Assembly (NCBI RefSeq): GCF_950066645.1
Contig: NZ_CATMFB010000001.1
Coordinates: 62,001-126,000 of the forward strand
Source of the DNA: an uncultured Thalassolituus sp.
GTDB taxonomy: Bacteria > Pseudomonadota > Gammaproteobacteria > Pseudomonadales > Oceanobacteraceae
DNA length: 64,000 nucleotides
Direction of reading: 5' to 3'
The notes under the pieces were generated by a model. That model searched no databases and had not been told where the DNA came from. It saw only the letters and a list, made by a program, of their open reading frames with translations. How positions within the stretch are numbered: the stretch's first letter is position 1; the number at the start of each line of letters is the position of its first letter. Below, piece after piece: positions 20,459-34,292 of the stretch. The translations under genes and the position numbers were made by a program.

Positions 20459-22117
20459 TCAGCTGTTTTCGATCTGTTTGGTGATCACATACTGCTGTGC
20501 AATCGACAGTACGTTGTTCACTACCCAGTACAGTACCAGACCGGCTGGGAACCACAGGAAGAACACAGTGAAGATGACTGGCATCAGCTGCATCACACGT
20601 GCCTGCATTGGGTCAGGCGGCGTTGGGTTGAGTCGCATCTGGATAAACATAGACAGACCCATCAGCAACGGCAGGATAAACAGTGGATCTTTGATCGAGA
20701 GGTCTTCAATCCACAGGAAGAACGGAGCCTGACGCAGCTCAACCGATTCCATCAGTACCCAGTAGAGTGCGATGAACACTGGCATCTGAACCAGGATTGG
20801 CAGACAGCCACTGAGTGGATTGATCTTCTCGTCTTTGTAGAGCTTCATCATTTCCTGACCAAGCTTCTCACGGTTATCACCGTAACGTTCTTTGATTTCC
20901 TGCATCTTAGGCGCGACTTTGCGCATATTCGCCATTGAGCGGTAAGACATGGCAGACAGCTTGAAGAAGGCCAGCTTGATCAGAACCGTCAGCAGGATAA
21001 TCGCAATACCCCAGTTACCCACGTAGTCGTGGATAAAATCGAGCAGCCAGAACAGCGGCTGAGCCACCCACCAGAGGATGCCGTAGTCGACAACCAGTTC
21101 CAGGTTGGGTGAGATCTCTTCGAGGCGATCCTGGATTTTAGGGCCAGCGTACAGCTGTGCGCCCATGGTCGCAGTTTCACCCGGCGCCACAGACACCGCA
21201 TTGTCGTAGAAGCCGAAAACGTAGTTACCTTTGACGAAACGGCCGTTATAGGTGTGCTGCTGATCCTGCGCTGGTACCCAGGCCGACACAAAGTAGTGTT
21301 GCAGTACTGCAGCCCAACCACCCTGTTCAACAGCTTTGAACGGCGCATCTTCAAGATCATCAAAAGCAACTTTCTTATAACGCTCTTCGCTGGTCGTCAG
21401 TGCCGCACCCAGATATGCCTGCATACCCATCGAGCTAGATTTCGAAGGATCAGGCGTGCCGTCACGTTTCAGCTGAGCATAAAACACACCCTGCCAGGCG
21501 TCTGCCGAGGTGTTCTGCACCCGGTAACGCACATCAATGAGGTAGTTACTGCGGGTGAAGGTGAAAATTTTCTCGATGTTCGCTTTGTCAGATGTTGTTT
21601 TCAGTACAACCTGAAGAGTTTCCTGACCGTCTTCCAGACGATATTCGCTGCTTTCGGCACTGTAGAGTGCACCGCCGTTTTTGTCGACGCCGTCACGGCC
21701 GAGCAGGCCGCTTTGCGCTACAAAGGTACGTAACTGGCTGTTTTCCAGCAGAGTGAAAGGAACGTCCTGCTGATCAATTGAGTAAGGGTATGCAGGCAGA
21801 CGTACTTCAGATACCTGACCGCCACGAGGGTCGATCACTACCTGGAGAACATCAGTTTCAATACGGATCAGATCACCGGTAGGCTTTGCAACCTCAGGTG
21901 AGTCAGTGGTTACTAACGGCTGCTCACTGACATCAGGAGTATCAGATTCTGCGGCAGATGCGGGCGCATCGCCTGCAAATGGGCTGTCACTGGTCTGAGT
22001 AGCAATTACAGAGGCTGAAGGTGCTTCGGTCGAACCGTAGTCGTTATTCCAGGCCATGATCAGAGCGTAAGAGCTGATCGCCAGACCGGCAAATATGATT
22101 AAACGGCGGATATCCAT
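20459..22117 (-). CDS. yidC: Membrane protein insertase YidC
   Basis: [25 protein letters not shown]-terminal YidC/Oxa1 domain; synteny. Confidence 0.97.
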   Translation of the reverse strand: MDIRRLIIFAGLAISSYALIMAWNNDYGSTEAPSASVIATQTSDSPFAGDAPASAAESDTPDVSEQPLVTTDSPEVAKPTGDLIRIETDVLQVVIDPRGGQVSEVRLPAYPYSIDQQDVPFTLLENSQLRTFVAQSGLLGRDGVDKNGGALYSAESSEYRLEDGQETLQVVLKTTSDKANIEKIFTFTRSNYLIDVRYRVQNTSADAWQGVFYAQLKRDGTPDPSKSSSMGMQAYLGAALTTSEERYKKVAFDDLEDAPFKAVEQGGWAAVLQHYFVSAWVPAQDQQHTYNGRFVKGNYVFGFYDNAVSVAPGETATMGAQLYAGPKIQDRLEEISPNLELVVDYGILWWVAQPLFWLLDFIHDYVGNWGIAIILLTVLIKLAFFKLSAMSYRSMANMRKVAPKMQEIKERYGDNREKLGQEMMKLYKDEKINPLSGCLPILVQMPVFIALYWVLMESVELRQAPFFLWIEDLSIKDPLFILPLLMGLSMFIQMRLNPTPPDPMQARVMQLMPVIFTVFFLWFPAGLVLYWVVNNVLSIAQQYVITKQIENS

Positions 22118-22119
22118 GG

Positions 22120-22422
22120 TCAGGGTTTCCGTTGGCAGCAATGAGAAGAATGAGTGTGGACGTCCCGATCCGGGACAAGATCTACCCCGTGGCCACCCCA
22201 GGGGTGACAACGGCCTATCCGGCGCAATGCCAGCATACCACCACGGATGACTCCGAAACGGCGGATTGCTTCATCAGCATAGGAAGAACAGGTGGGGTAG
22301 TATCGACAGCGACTGGGAAAAAGAGGACTGATCGCATAGCGATAAACAGCAATCAGGGCGAGTGCGATCTTTGCGACCGGATTAACGCCGCTTTTTGCGG
22401 CCTCTTCCTGGGTGTTTACCAT
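22120..22422 (-). CDS. yidD: Membrane protein insertion efficiency factor YidD
   Basis: [31 protein letters not shown]. Confidence 0.95.
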   Translation of the reverse strand: MVNTQEEAAKSGVNPVAKIALALIAVYRYAISPLFPSRCRYYPTCSSYADEAIRRFGVIRGGMLALRRIGRCHPWGGHGVDLVPDRDVHTHSSHCCQRKP

Positions 22423-22771
22423 GAGGTTGCTTCAGTCTGAACCAGAGGCTGTCGATCATCGCACGTATCTGCTGATTGTCCAGTTCAACAATTCCCGAAC
22501 GGGCAAGAATGACGAAATCATTCTTTTCCAGATCATGCTGATGTTGGCGGAAAGACTCACGGATCAGGCGTTTCACCCGGTTGCGGTCTACTGCTTTCTT
22601 CAGCTGTTTTCTGGCCAGAACAAACCCCACACGAGGTTGTTCAAGCCCATTCGGTGTTGCCAGCACCAGCAGGTGAGGCGTGCTACCTCGCAGAGCCGTG
22701 TTATCAAAAACACGTTTAAACTCTGCCGCTTTCAGTAACCGTAAATCTTTACGGAACGACGAATCCGGCAT
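22382..22771 (-). CDS. rnpA: Ribonuclease P protein component
   Basis: [29 protein letters not shown]. Confidence 0.95.
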   Translation of the reverse strand: MPDSSFRKDLRLLKAAEFKRVFDNTALRGSTPHLLVLATPNGLEQPRVGFVLARKQLKKAVDRNRVKRLIRESFRQHQHDLEKNDFVILARSGIVELDNQQIRAMIDSLWFRLKQPHGKHPGRGRKKRR

Positions 22772-22801
22772 TGAGTATTGCCCTGCAGGTTAAAACAGCA
22801 A

Positions 22802-22942
<141 letters not shown>

Positions 22943-23099
22943 TCACCCGGTTAAGTGATAAGGGTCAAAATTTAGGGCCGTGAATTGTATGCAAAAGACC
23001 CAGGTAAAGCAACGCCAGTTACGGATTTCTTTTCCGGTCACCAGAAGTTCTCTTTCTGACTCATCTCACTGAACACCTGAATCACTTTTCTGATCCACC

Positions 23100-23440
23100 C
23101 GGTCATCATGTTTGTATTGATATGAATGATGTGATGTGAAGAAGAGAAGAAATCTGTATTTATTTTGATTAAGGGCGTCCGTTTCTGTTGATAACCATAA
23201 AATTATTATAAAAATCATATGGTTACGGTAATGATAACCTGTCGGGAAAGTCGTGGATTTACTCAGGATGAGCTGGGAAAAACGAGTGCATGAAATGGTG
23301 GGTTATGCACAGATGAGGAGAGGTGTCGAGTTATTCACATTTCTGTTCATGCTTGAAATTACAGGGTTTTCAGTGAGTTATCCACAGATGGGCAGTGATG
23401 ACAAAATGAGATTGGCTGTCGATTTCTGTGGATAACAGGA
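23100..23440. other. Putative chromosomal origin (oriC): AT-rich stretch followed by DnaA-box cluster
   Basis: TTATCCACA 23378-23386; TGTGGATAA 23427-23435; variants TTATTCACA 23331-23339 and TTATGCACA 23303-23311; AT-rich 23100-23225; between rpmH and dnaA. Confidence 0.85.
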
Positions 23441-23501
23441 AGCCACTCAGATAGAATGTCCTGCTCTTTCCGACATTAACCCAGCCAGTACAGAGGTGTT
23501 T

Positions 23502-25046
23502 GTGACAGGTTTGTGGGATGACTGCCTGGGGTATCTTCAACATGAGTTACCTGCACAGCAATACAACACATGGATTCGTCCTCTGATTGCCAGTACTGAT
23601 AATGGTCAGCTCGTCCTGAGTGCGCCAAACCGGTTTGTAAAAGACTGGGTGCGTGACAAATATCTGCAGCGTATTCAGGAAATCATGTCTGAGCTGAATG
23701 GCGGACGCATTACTCATGTGGATGTCGTTGCCGGTGAAAGCCGTCCTATGTTCAGCGCGTCAGTGGCTCCTCCGCGTCCGGAGCGTCGTCAGCCAGTCGC
23801 TGAAAACACGATGAATTTTGCTGCTCCGCGTGAAGAACCTGTTGAGTCGGTCAGTGCGCCGGTTTCCGCGCCTTCATATGCAGCACCTTCTTCCTTTATA
23901 GACCCGCTTGAAGGTCCACCGCCTTCATCTGAAGAACTGGCTGTGGTTCCGGTTGAAGAAACGCCGCCTCCAGCACCCGCGCCTAAAGCGAAGCGTAATG
24001 TGCAGGTAGAAGGGGGGCTGCAACATCAGAGTTTCCTGAACCAGGCGTTTACTTTCAGCAGTTTTGTTGAGGGTAAGTCTAACCAGTTGGCTCATGCTGC
24101 TGCTAAGCAGGTCTCGGAAAATCCGGGGGGATCTTACAACCCACTGTTTATATATGGTGGTGTTGGTCTGGGTAAGACCCACCTTATGCATGCGGTCGGC
24201 AACTTTCTGCAGTCTAAGAACCCGAACGCCAAAGTGCTTTACGTTCATTCTGAACGCTTCGTTCAGGACATGGTGAAGGCTCTGCAGTTGGGTGCTATTA
24301 ACGAATTTAAGCGGTTTTACCGTAGCCTTGATGCCTTGCTGATCGACGATATCCAGTTTTTTGCGGGTAAAGAGCGTTCGCAGGAAGAGTTCTTCCACAC
24401 TTTTAATGCGTTGCTTGAGGGTGGTCAGCAGATGATTCTGACCTGTGATCGTTACCCGAAAGAAATTAATGGTCTGGAAGAGCGCCTTAAGTCACGTTTT
24501 GGCTGGGGTTTAACGGTTGCAGTAGAACCTCCGGAACTGGAAACGCGCGTTGCTATTCTGATGAAGAAGGCGGTACAGATCGGTATGGATCTTCCCGATG
24601 ACGCAGCGTTTTTCATCGCGCAGAAGATACGCTCTAACGTGCGTGAGCTGGAAGGAGCGTTAAAGCGCGTCGCGGCTAACGCCCAGTTCACAGGCAGTGA
24701 AATAACCCTGCCTTTTATTAAAGAATCTCTGAAAGACCTTCTCGCTCTGCAGGATAAGCAGGTGAGTGTCGAAAATATTCAGCGAACGGTCGCTGAGTAT
24801 TACAAAATCAAGATGTCTGATTTATTATCTAAGCGCCGCACGCGTTCAGTTGCCCGACCACGCCAGGTAGCAATGGCATTGAGCAAAGAGCTGACGAATC
24901 ACAGTCTGCCTGAAATAGGCGAACTCTTTGGTGGTCGTGATCACACCACGGTATTACACGCGTGCCGTAAGATAAAAGAATTACAGGAATCCAGTGCAGA
25001 CGTTCGGGAAGACTATAAGAACCTGCTGCGCTCACTGACAACCTAA
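23502..25046 (+). CDS. dnaA: Chromosomal replication initiator DnaA
   Basis: [40 protein letters not shown] start at 23502 preferred to 23496. Confidence 0.98.
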   Translation: MTGLWDDCLGYLQHELPAQQYNTWIRPLIASTDNGQLVLSAPNRFVKDWVRDKYLQRIQEIMSELNGGRITHVDVVAGESRPMFSASVAPPRPERRQPVAENTMNFAAPREEPVESVSAPVSAPSYAAPSSFIDPLEGPPPSSEELAVVPVEETPPPAPAPKAKRNVQVEGGLQHQSFLNQAFTFSSFVEGKSNQLAHAAAKQVSENPGGSYNPLFIYGGVGLGKTHLMHAVGNFLQSKNPNAKVLYVHSERFVQDMVKALQLGAINEFKRFYRSLDALLIDDIQFFAGKERSQEEFFHTFNALLEGGQQMILTCDRYPKEINGLEERLKSRFGWGLTVAVEPPELETRVAILMKKAVQIGMDLPDDAAFFIAQKIRSNVRELEGALKRVAANAQFTGSEITLPFIKESLKDLLALQDKQVSVENIQRTVAEYYKIKMSDLLSKRRTRSVARPRQVAMALSKELTNHSLPEIGELFGGRDHTTVLHACRKIKELQESSADVREDYKNLLRSLTT

Positions 25047-25085
25047 AGGCCCTGCCGTAAAGGCACCGGAACTGAGTGGAGAACC

Positions 25086-26186
25086 ATGAAATTCGTCATA
25101 TCCAGGGAAGCCCTTCTGCGACCACTGCAACTGGTGGCTGGTGTAGTTGAAAAGCGCCAGACTCTGCCTGTGCTGTCTAACGTACTGCTGGAGACAGAAG
25201 GTCAGCAACTTTCTTTAACGGGTACCGATCTTGAGGTCGAACTGGTTGGCCGTGTCACACTTGATGAAGTGGGACAGGAAGGCGCAATTACAGTACCGGC
25301 GAAGAAGCTGATGGATATCTGCCGCTCACTGCCTGATGGTGCACAGATTGAAATTGAACAGGAAGAAGCGCGCGTAAACGTCCGCTCTGGTCGTTCGCGT
25401 TTTACGCTTTCTACACTTCCTGCGACTGAATTCCCGAATGTTGATGCCATTGCCAATGAGCAGACATTCGCACTGGCGCAGCAGGATCTTCGCCGGATCA
25501 TCGATCGCACCAGTTTCGCGATGGCTCAGCAGGACGTCCGCTACTACCTCAACGGCATGCTGATTGAGGTAAACCCGGAAGGTCTGCGTGCGGTAGCGAC
25601 TGACGGCCACCGTCTGGCGACCTGTCACGTGGCTGTATCTGGTCCTAAAGAAGCGCAACAGATTATTCTGCCGCGTAAAGGTGTGCTCGAGATGGCTAAG
25701 CTGCTGACTGACCCTGAAGCGTCTGTCAGCCTGTCACTGAGTGCGAATCACCTGCGTGCTCATACCGAAGCCTTTACCTTCACATCGAAGCTGGTCGACG
25801 GTAAATTCCCTGACTATGGTCGCGTGATTCCGAAGAATGGTTCAAACGTGATGCTGGGTGATCGTACTGAACTTCGCCAGGTATTTAACCGTACTGCGAT
25901 TCTTTCGAACGAAAAGTATCGTGGCGTGCGCATGGTGCTCAGCACAGACAACCTGCAGGTGTTTGCAAACAACCCTGAGCAGGAAGAAGCTGAAGAGTCG
26001 GTTGGTGTTCAGTATCAGGGCGATTCACTGGAGATGGGCTTCAATGTGTCTTATCTGCAGGACGTTCTGGGTGTAATCGATTCTGATACGGTGAAGTTCA
26101 CTATGTCAGATGCTAACAGCAGTGCATTGGTTGAAGAGCCGGAAGGCGGCGATGCCATGTACGTTGTCATGCCAATGCGCCTCTAG
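25086..26186 (+). CDS. dnaN: DNA polymerase III subunit beta
   Basis: Sliding clamp sequence MKFVISREALLRPLQLVAGVVEKRQTLPVLSNVLLE; C-terminal VVMPMRL. Confidence 0.98.
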   Translation: MKFVISREALLRPLQLVAGVVEKRQTLPVLSNVLLETEGQQLSLTGTDLEVELVGRVTLDEVGQEGAITVPAKKLMDICRSLPDGAQIEIEQEEARVNVRSGRSRFTLSTLPATEFPNVDAIANEQTFALAQQDLRRIIDRTSFAMAQQDVRYYLNGMLIEVNPEGLRAVATDGHRLATCHVAVSGPKEAQQIILPRKGVLEMAKLLTDPEASVSLSLSANHLRAHTEAFTFTSKLVDGKFPDYGRVIPKNGSNVMLGDRTELRQVFNRTAILSNEKYRGVRMVLSTDNLQVFANNPEQEEAEESVGVQYQGDSLEMGFNVSYLQDVLGVIDSDTVKFTMSDANSSALVEEPEGGDAMYVVMPMRL

Positions 26187-26208
26187 TAAATCCTTCGGAT
26201 TTCTCTTT

Positions 26209-29713
<3,505 letters not shown>

Positions 29714-29723
29714 TCCACGCTTG

Positions 29724-29739
29724 TGTTTCACGTGGAACA
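29724..29739. promoter_or_regulatory. parS site TGTTTCACGTGGAACA (downstream of gyrB)
   Basis: One substitution in one arm relative to the perfect palindrome; matches the tolerated parS consensus. Confidence 0.85.
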
Positions 29740-29755
29740 CTGGCCAGCTAAACAG

Positions 29756-29792
29756 AAGCCCTGCCTGACTTGCGTCAGGCGGGGCTTTTTTA
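29756..29792 (+). terminator. Intrinsic terminator downstream of gyrB
   Basis: AAGCCCtGCCTGAC-ttgc-GTCAGGCgGGGCTTTTTTA. Confidence 0.85.
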
Positions 29793-29949
29793 TTATGACA
29801 GGGAAGCGAGATGTCAGAAGGTCGTCATTTGGCTCATATGGCAACCTTGCGCACTTGAAGCTGGTATCGCGTCAGGCCATGATACTGAACCAGCAGTAAA
29901 CGGCCTCAGCGCTTCGCTGAGAGGTTTCACGCTTCAGGGAGGGCACGAC

Positions 29950-30726
29950 ATGGCAATAGAAGCCAGCGTTGGCCAGGAGGGCGTTAACGCGCCTTCAGAT
30001 GTGCGGGTGATACAAGCGGCTCTGAATGCCGTTATGCATCCGGAGATTCCATTGGCAGTTGATGGGCTGATTGGTCCGAAAACGATTGGAATGATTACGT
30101 CTTTTCAGGATGACAAGGTGGGTCTGCGACGACCGGACGGTCGGGTAGATCCGGGTGGACGCACGCTGAGGACATTACGCAGTCTGATCCCTAAGGCGCT
30201 GACGCCGGATGCGCTGGCGGCCGTGATGCCGTCTGCGTCGCCCCGGGTCGTAGAGAAGTATTTTCCATTACTGAATCATCAATGTGATTGCCACAGCGCG
30301 ATCAGCTCGCCGTTGCGCCTGTCTCATTTTCTCGCTCAGATTGGTCACGAGAGTCTGTCACTGCAGCTCACAGAGGAACTCGCATCGGGTGAAGCCTACG
30401 AGGGCAGGGATGACCTGGGGAACACTCAGCCTGGTGATGGTGTGCGCTTTAAGGGGCGTGGGCTGATTCAGTTGACCGGGCGCTATAACTACGAGCGTTA
30501 TGCCGTGTTTGCCGATCTGGATACATCCGATGAGCACTGGCCGGAGCAGCTATGTTCACCAGAGCATGCGCTGGCGGTGAGCCTCTGGTTCTGGGAGCAG
30601 CGCGGACTGGCAGATAAAGCGGACAAGGATGATGTGAAAGGCATCACCAAGGCGATCAATGGCGGTTACAACGGTCTGGCAGACCGTGAAGCCTATCTCG
30701 CCCGGGCGAAGTTTTTCCTGACCTGA
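29950..30726 (+). CDS. Peptidoglycan-binding-like + GH19/lysozyme-like endolysin-type protein
   Basis: N-terminal DVRVIQAALNAVMHPEIPLAVDGLIGPKTIGMITSFQ; FLAQIGHESLSLQLTEEL...RFKGRGLIQLTGRYNYERY typical of GH19 endolysins; no signal peptide. Confidence 0.82.
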   Translation: MAIEASVGQEGVNAPSDVRVIQAALNAVMHPEIPLAVDGLIGPKTIGMITSFQDDKVGLRRPDGRVDPGGRTLRTLRSLIPKALTPDALAAVMPSASPRVVEKYFPLLNHQCDCHSAISSPLRLSHFLAQIGHESLSLQLTEELASGEAYEGRDDLGNTQPGDGVRFKGRGLIQLTGRYNYERYAVFADLDTSDEHWPEQLCSPEHALAVSLWFWEQRGLADKADKDDVKGITKAINGGYNGLADREAYLARAKFFLT

Positions 30727-31560
30727 TCAGCTGGCCTTCCAGGCTTCTATTTCGGCTTTCCAGCGTTCGATCAGTTCGCGGTTGTCATGATCTTCCGGAT
30801 GGAAGTCGTCGCGATAGAAGTCTTTGAAGGGCGCTTTGATGCAGGTGATCATGCCGTCTTTACCGAAGAGCATGGTCCAGGCCTCTTTGGTCTGTGCCCA
30901 GGATGGCATGCGCCGTGCCGCCCACAGCAGATAGAAAGTACGGCCCACCGTGAGCGCAGGAAACAGCACAGAAATGGCTTTCATGATCCGTCGCAGCGTC
31001 GAGCGCTTTCCGCCGGTTGTCATATACACATCGAAGGCGACTGACTTGTGCTCGATCTCTTCAATAGCGTGCCAGATCATCATGTACTTGATTGAAGGGT
31101 GCATTCCCTCAAGTTGTTGCGGGTGTGTGAGTACATACTCTGCAACGATGGCGGTGATGTGTTCGAGGCAGACGGTGGCAGCAAGACGCTCGCGCGGAGT
31201 ACGCTTGTGGTTAAAGAAACCGATGGCTTTCTCGACTCTGCGTTCAATCTCCTGTGCTTTCCAGCCCAGCGATTCCAGCGCCTCGTTCGCCAGTTTGTGC
31301 TGATTGGTATGATGCGCTTCCTGGCGGGTGAAATCGGCGACGTGTGCCAGCAACTCTGGATCAGATACGCGGTCTTTATAGTGGCGCACTGATTCAATAA
31401 ACATCTGCTCACCCGGCGGGAAGGTCCCCGACAGGACGGACATAAACGCGGTCAGGACCGGGTTATTCCGGTACCAGTCCTGCTGATCGAGTTTACCGAA
31501 GTCAAAGTCCATACGACGCACTTCGATCATTGGTGTGCTCAGAGGAATGCTGCCTGTCAC
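30727..31560 (-). CDS. Predicted metal-dependent hydrolase (PF10118-like)
   Basis: FTRQEAHHTNQHKLANEAL and HAIEEIEHKSVAFDVY histidine/glutamate motifs. Confidence 0.8.
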   Translation of the reverse strand: MTGSIPLSTPMIEVRRMDFDFGKLDQQDWYRNNPVLTAFMSVLSGTFPPGEQMFIESVRHYKDRVSDPELLAHVADFTRQEAHHTNQHKLANEALESLGWKAQEIERRVEKAIGFFNHKRTPRERLAATVCLEHITAIVAEYVLTHPQQLEGMHPSIKYMMIWHAIEEIEHKSVAFDVYMTTGGKRSTLRRIMKAISVLFPALTVGRTFYLLWAARRMPSWAQTKEAWTMLFGKDGMITCIKAPFKDFYRDDFHPEDHDNRELIERWKAEIEAWKAS

Positions 31561-31677
31561 GGTGAGTCTCCTTTAATACTTTTTGATAATTTTATAGCTA
31601 ATATAACGCCTAACGCACAATGACTGACCTGCCTGTTCACTCTGGCACCCGGGTCAGTATTCAATTAAGGAGAACCT

Positions 31678-33078
31678 ATGCGTCTGTTTTTCTGTTTTCT
31701 CGCACTGACGATGAGTACGTTGAGCTGGTCGGCGACAGAGCCGGAGGTTAACAAGGAAACCGTGACTGACCTGATCGCGACACTCGAAAACGAAAGTGAG
31801 CGGCAGGCACTGGTCGAGAAGCTGAAAATCATGATCGATGCTCAGCCCGAGGCCGAGGTGCCTTTTATTGCCACTCTGTTTGATATCGACGCACAGGCGC
31901 CGGGCCTGATGGCGGAGTTGATGGATCTTATCCGCAGTTATGGCCTGCCTGAGAGTTTTATGGGTGATCTGATCACGTTTTCTGTGACGGTTCTGCTGGT
32001 GTTACTGGGGCTGTTTCTGAATGGGGCGCTGAGTAAGTTTCTCGACCGGCGGCTGAACCTGATCCGTCATAGCCTGAGTTGGGATGATAAGCGGTTCAGC
32101 AGTATTTTCCGTATTCAGCGCTGGGCGGGCTATGTAGTCAGCCTGATTCTTATTGGGTATGCGAGCTGGCATCTGATTGCCAGTTCGATGGGCAAAGAAG
32201 AGTCGGAAGGCCCGGGTTCGCTGCTCAGCGCGGTGTTGACGATTGCTCTGGTTGGTATGGTCTTTTCGATGATATGGGAAGGCGTCAATGCGTTACTGGA
32301 ATCCATGATCGAAAAACACGAGCGCCTTAACAGCTCTCGATTTCAGACGATTACGCCCATCATCCGCAATATTCTGATGATCGCGCTGACCATTATGTCG
32401 TTGATGGTGATTCTGTCTGAACTGGGCATCAATATCATGCCGCTTCTGGCGGGTGCCGGGGTGTTGGGTATCGCGATTGGTTTTGGCGCGCAGACGTTGG
32501 TGAAAGATTTTCTGACCGGGCTGACGGTGGTATTTGAAGACCTGCTGCAGATCGGGGATGTCGTAAGAATTGGCGATAAGTTCGGGCTGGTCGAGAAGAT
32601 TACTCTGCGTAAAGTGCAGCTGCGTGATCTGGATGGCACCGTTCATACGGTGCCATTTGGTGATGTCACCATAGTGTCGAACCTGACCAAAGAGTTCAGC
32701 TATTACATTTTTGAGGTGGGTGTCGCTTACCGCGAAAACGTCGATGAAGTGATCAGCGTGCTGAAGGAGCTTGATGAAGTATTCCGCGAGGACGAAGCGT
32801 ACGCCAGCCGGGTTCTGGCACCTCTGGAGGTTCTGGGGCTGGATCGCTTTGACGACAGTGCGGTGGTGATCAAAGCGCGCTACAAGACTCAGTCACATGA
32901 GCGCTGGAACGTCGGGCGAGAGTTCAACCGGCGTATAAAAGCGGCGTTTGATGAGCGAAATATTGAGATTCCATTCCCACATCAGACGATCTACTTCGGC
33001 GAAGACAAACAGGGCAGTGCGCCGAATGCGAATGTTCGCCTGATGCGTGAACAGGCGACGGACGAACAGGCGTCCTGA
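31678..33078 (+). CDS. MscS family mechanosensitive channel
   Basis: Signal peptide; LLAGAGVLGIAIGFGAQTLVKDFLTGLTVVFEDLLQIGDVVRIG. Confidence 0.93.
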   Translation: MRLFFCFLALTMSTLSWSATEPEVNKETVTDLIATLENESERQALVEKLKIMIDAQPEAEVPFIATLFDIDAQAPGLMAELMDLIRSYGLPESFMGDLITFSVTVLLVLLGLFLNGALSKFLDRRLNLIRHSLSWDDKRFSSIFRIQRWAGYVVSLILIGYASWHLIASSMGKEESEGPGSLLSAVLTIALVGMVFSMIWEGVNALLESMIEKHERLNSSRFQTITPIIRNILMIALTIMSLMVILSELGINIMPLLAGAGVLGIAIGFGAQTLVKDFLTGLTVVFEDLLQIGDVVRIGDKFGLVEKITLRKVQLRDLDGTVHTVPFGDVTIVSNLTKEFSYYIFEVGVAYRENVDEVISVLKELDEVFREDEAYASRVLAPLEVLGLDRFDDSAVVIKARYKTQSHERWNVGREFNRRIKAAFDERNIEIPFPHQTIYFGEDKQGSAPNANVRLMREQATDEQAS

Positions 33079-33089
33079 GGGCGTGTGCC

Positions 33090-33281
33090 TCAGGCGACCT
33101 CACGCTCTCTGGGTCCGAACAGGGCCCAGGCGAGCAGTCCGGCCACAGGCAGCAGTATGATGGCAACAATCCAGGTGGCTTTCACTGCCAGTGTCTTGTG
33201 TGACTGGACAACATTAAGCACGGCGTAGACATCACCGATCAGGATGAGAATGCCGAACAGGCCACCGATTTCTATAGTCAT
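33090..33281 (-). CDS. PLDc_N-like small membrane protein
   Basis: 63 aa, two TM segments, KATWIVAIILLPVAGLLAWALFGPR. Confidence 0.75.
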   Translation of the reverse strand: MTIEIGGLFGILILIGDVYAVLNVVQSHKTLAVKATWIVAIILLPVAGLLAWALFGPREREVA

Positions 33282-33336
33282 TCTTACTTCCCCCGAAGAA
33301 TTCTCAGGCGATCATAACACGCCCCTTGTGACACAT

Positions 33337-34131
33337 TCAGAATCGCTTACCGCTGGTGAGTTCCGTAACCACGCTGCCGTTGAACGGGGTGTCTGAAATG
33401 CGGTCAGTGGTGTTGTTGATCCAGTCTTCGCTGTGACTGTGAACTTCTTTAGTGGACAGGTCGCTGGTATCAAGTGGTGCGCCTACGACGATATGTATCG
33501 TGCCCGGGTAGCGTATCCAGCTGTCATTCGGCCAGCATTCCCCCGCATTGTGGGCGACGGGAACGACCGGCACCTTCAGGCGGCTGGCGAGCATCGCACC
33601 GCCTTTGCTGAATTCCTTACGCGAGCCCGCAGGAATACGACTGCCCTCTGGAAAGATAAGTACGTGGAAGCCGTCGTTGAGGCGCTCTTCTCCCTGTCGC
33701 ACCAGTTGTTTAAGGGCCTGGGTTCGTTGGCTGCGATCCAGGGTGATCGGGTTCATCAGGGCCAGAGTCCAGCCAAACAGTGGAATCTGCACAAGCTCTT
33801 TCTTGATGACCTGAACCTGAGGAGGCAGCAGCACAGGCAGCATGAAGGTCTCCCAGCTGCTCTGGTGTTTAGCGAGTATGACGGATGGCTCCGGGGGCAG
33901 AGCACTCTGCCATACAATTTCCCAGCGGATGCCTAACACGGTTCTGGCGAGCCAGAGAAACACGTGACAGAACGGCCGGCCAATGAAGCGATGGCGTTCT
34001 TTTACTGGCATGAGCAGGCCCAGCAACAGGGCAGGTGGCAGCCAGAGGCAGGTAATCAGCGTCATGATGATCATGAACACCACAGTGCGGAAGGCAGAAA
34101 AAAGCCGCATAGAAACGGGGCGCTGAATCAC
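33337..34131 (-). CDS. 1-acyl-sn-glycerol-3-phosphate acyltransferase (PlsC family)
   Basis: ILAKHQSSWETFMLP (HX4D-type variant) and LIFPEGSRIPAG. Confidence 0.88.
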   Translation of the reverse strand: MIQRPVSMRLFSAFRTVVFMIIMTLITCLWLPPALLLGLLMPVKERHRFIGRPFCHVFLWLARTVLGIRWEIVWQSALPPEPSVILAKHQSSWETFMLPVLLPPQVQVIKKELVQIPLFGWTLALMNPITLDRSQRTQALKQLVRQGEERLNDGFHVLIFPEGSRIPAGSRKEFSKGGAMLASRLKVPVVPVAHNAGECWPNDSWIRYPGTIHIVVGAPLDTSDLSTKEVHSHSEDWINNTTDRISDTPFNGSVVTELTSGKRF

Positions 34132-34292
34132 ACAGAACTCCGGTAAGGGGGATCACTCCAGAGTACGGCGACTCAGCTCGGGTGAAAAGCCCTGATTTGA
34201 AATCCTGCGCTGGCTTTGTCAGGGTAGTAGGCCCTGCCTTGTACCTAACGTCATAAAAATCCCAGAACCCGGGGCAGGAGATTGGAGAAATT

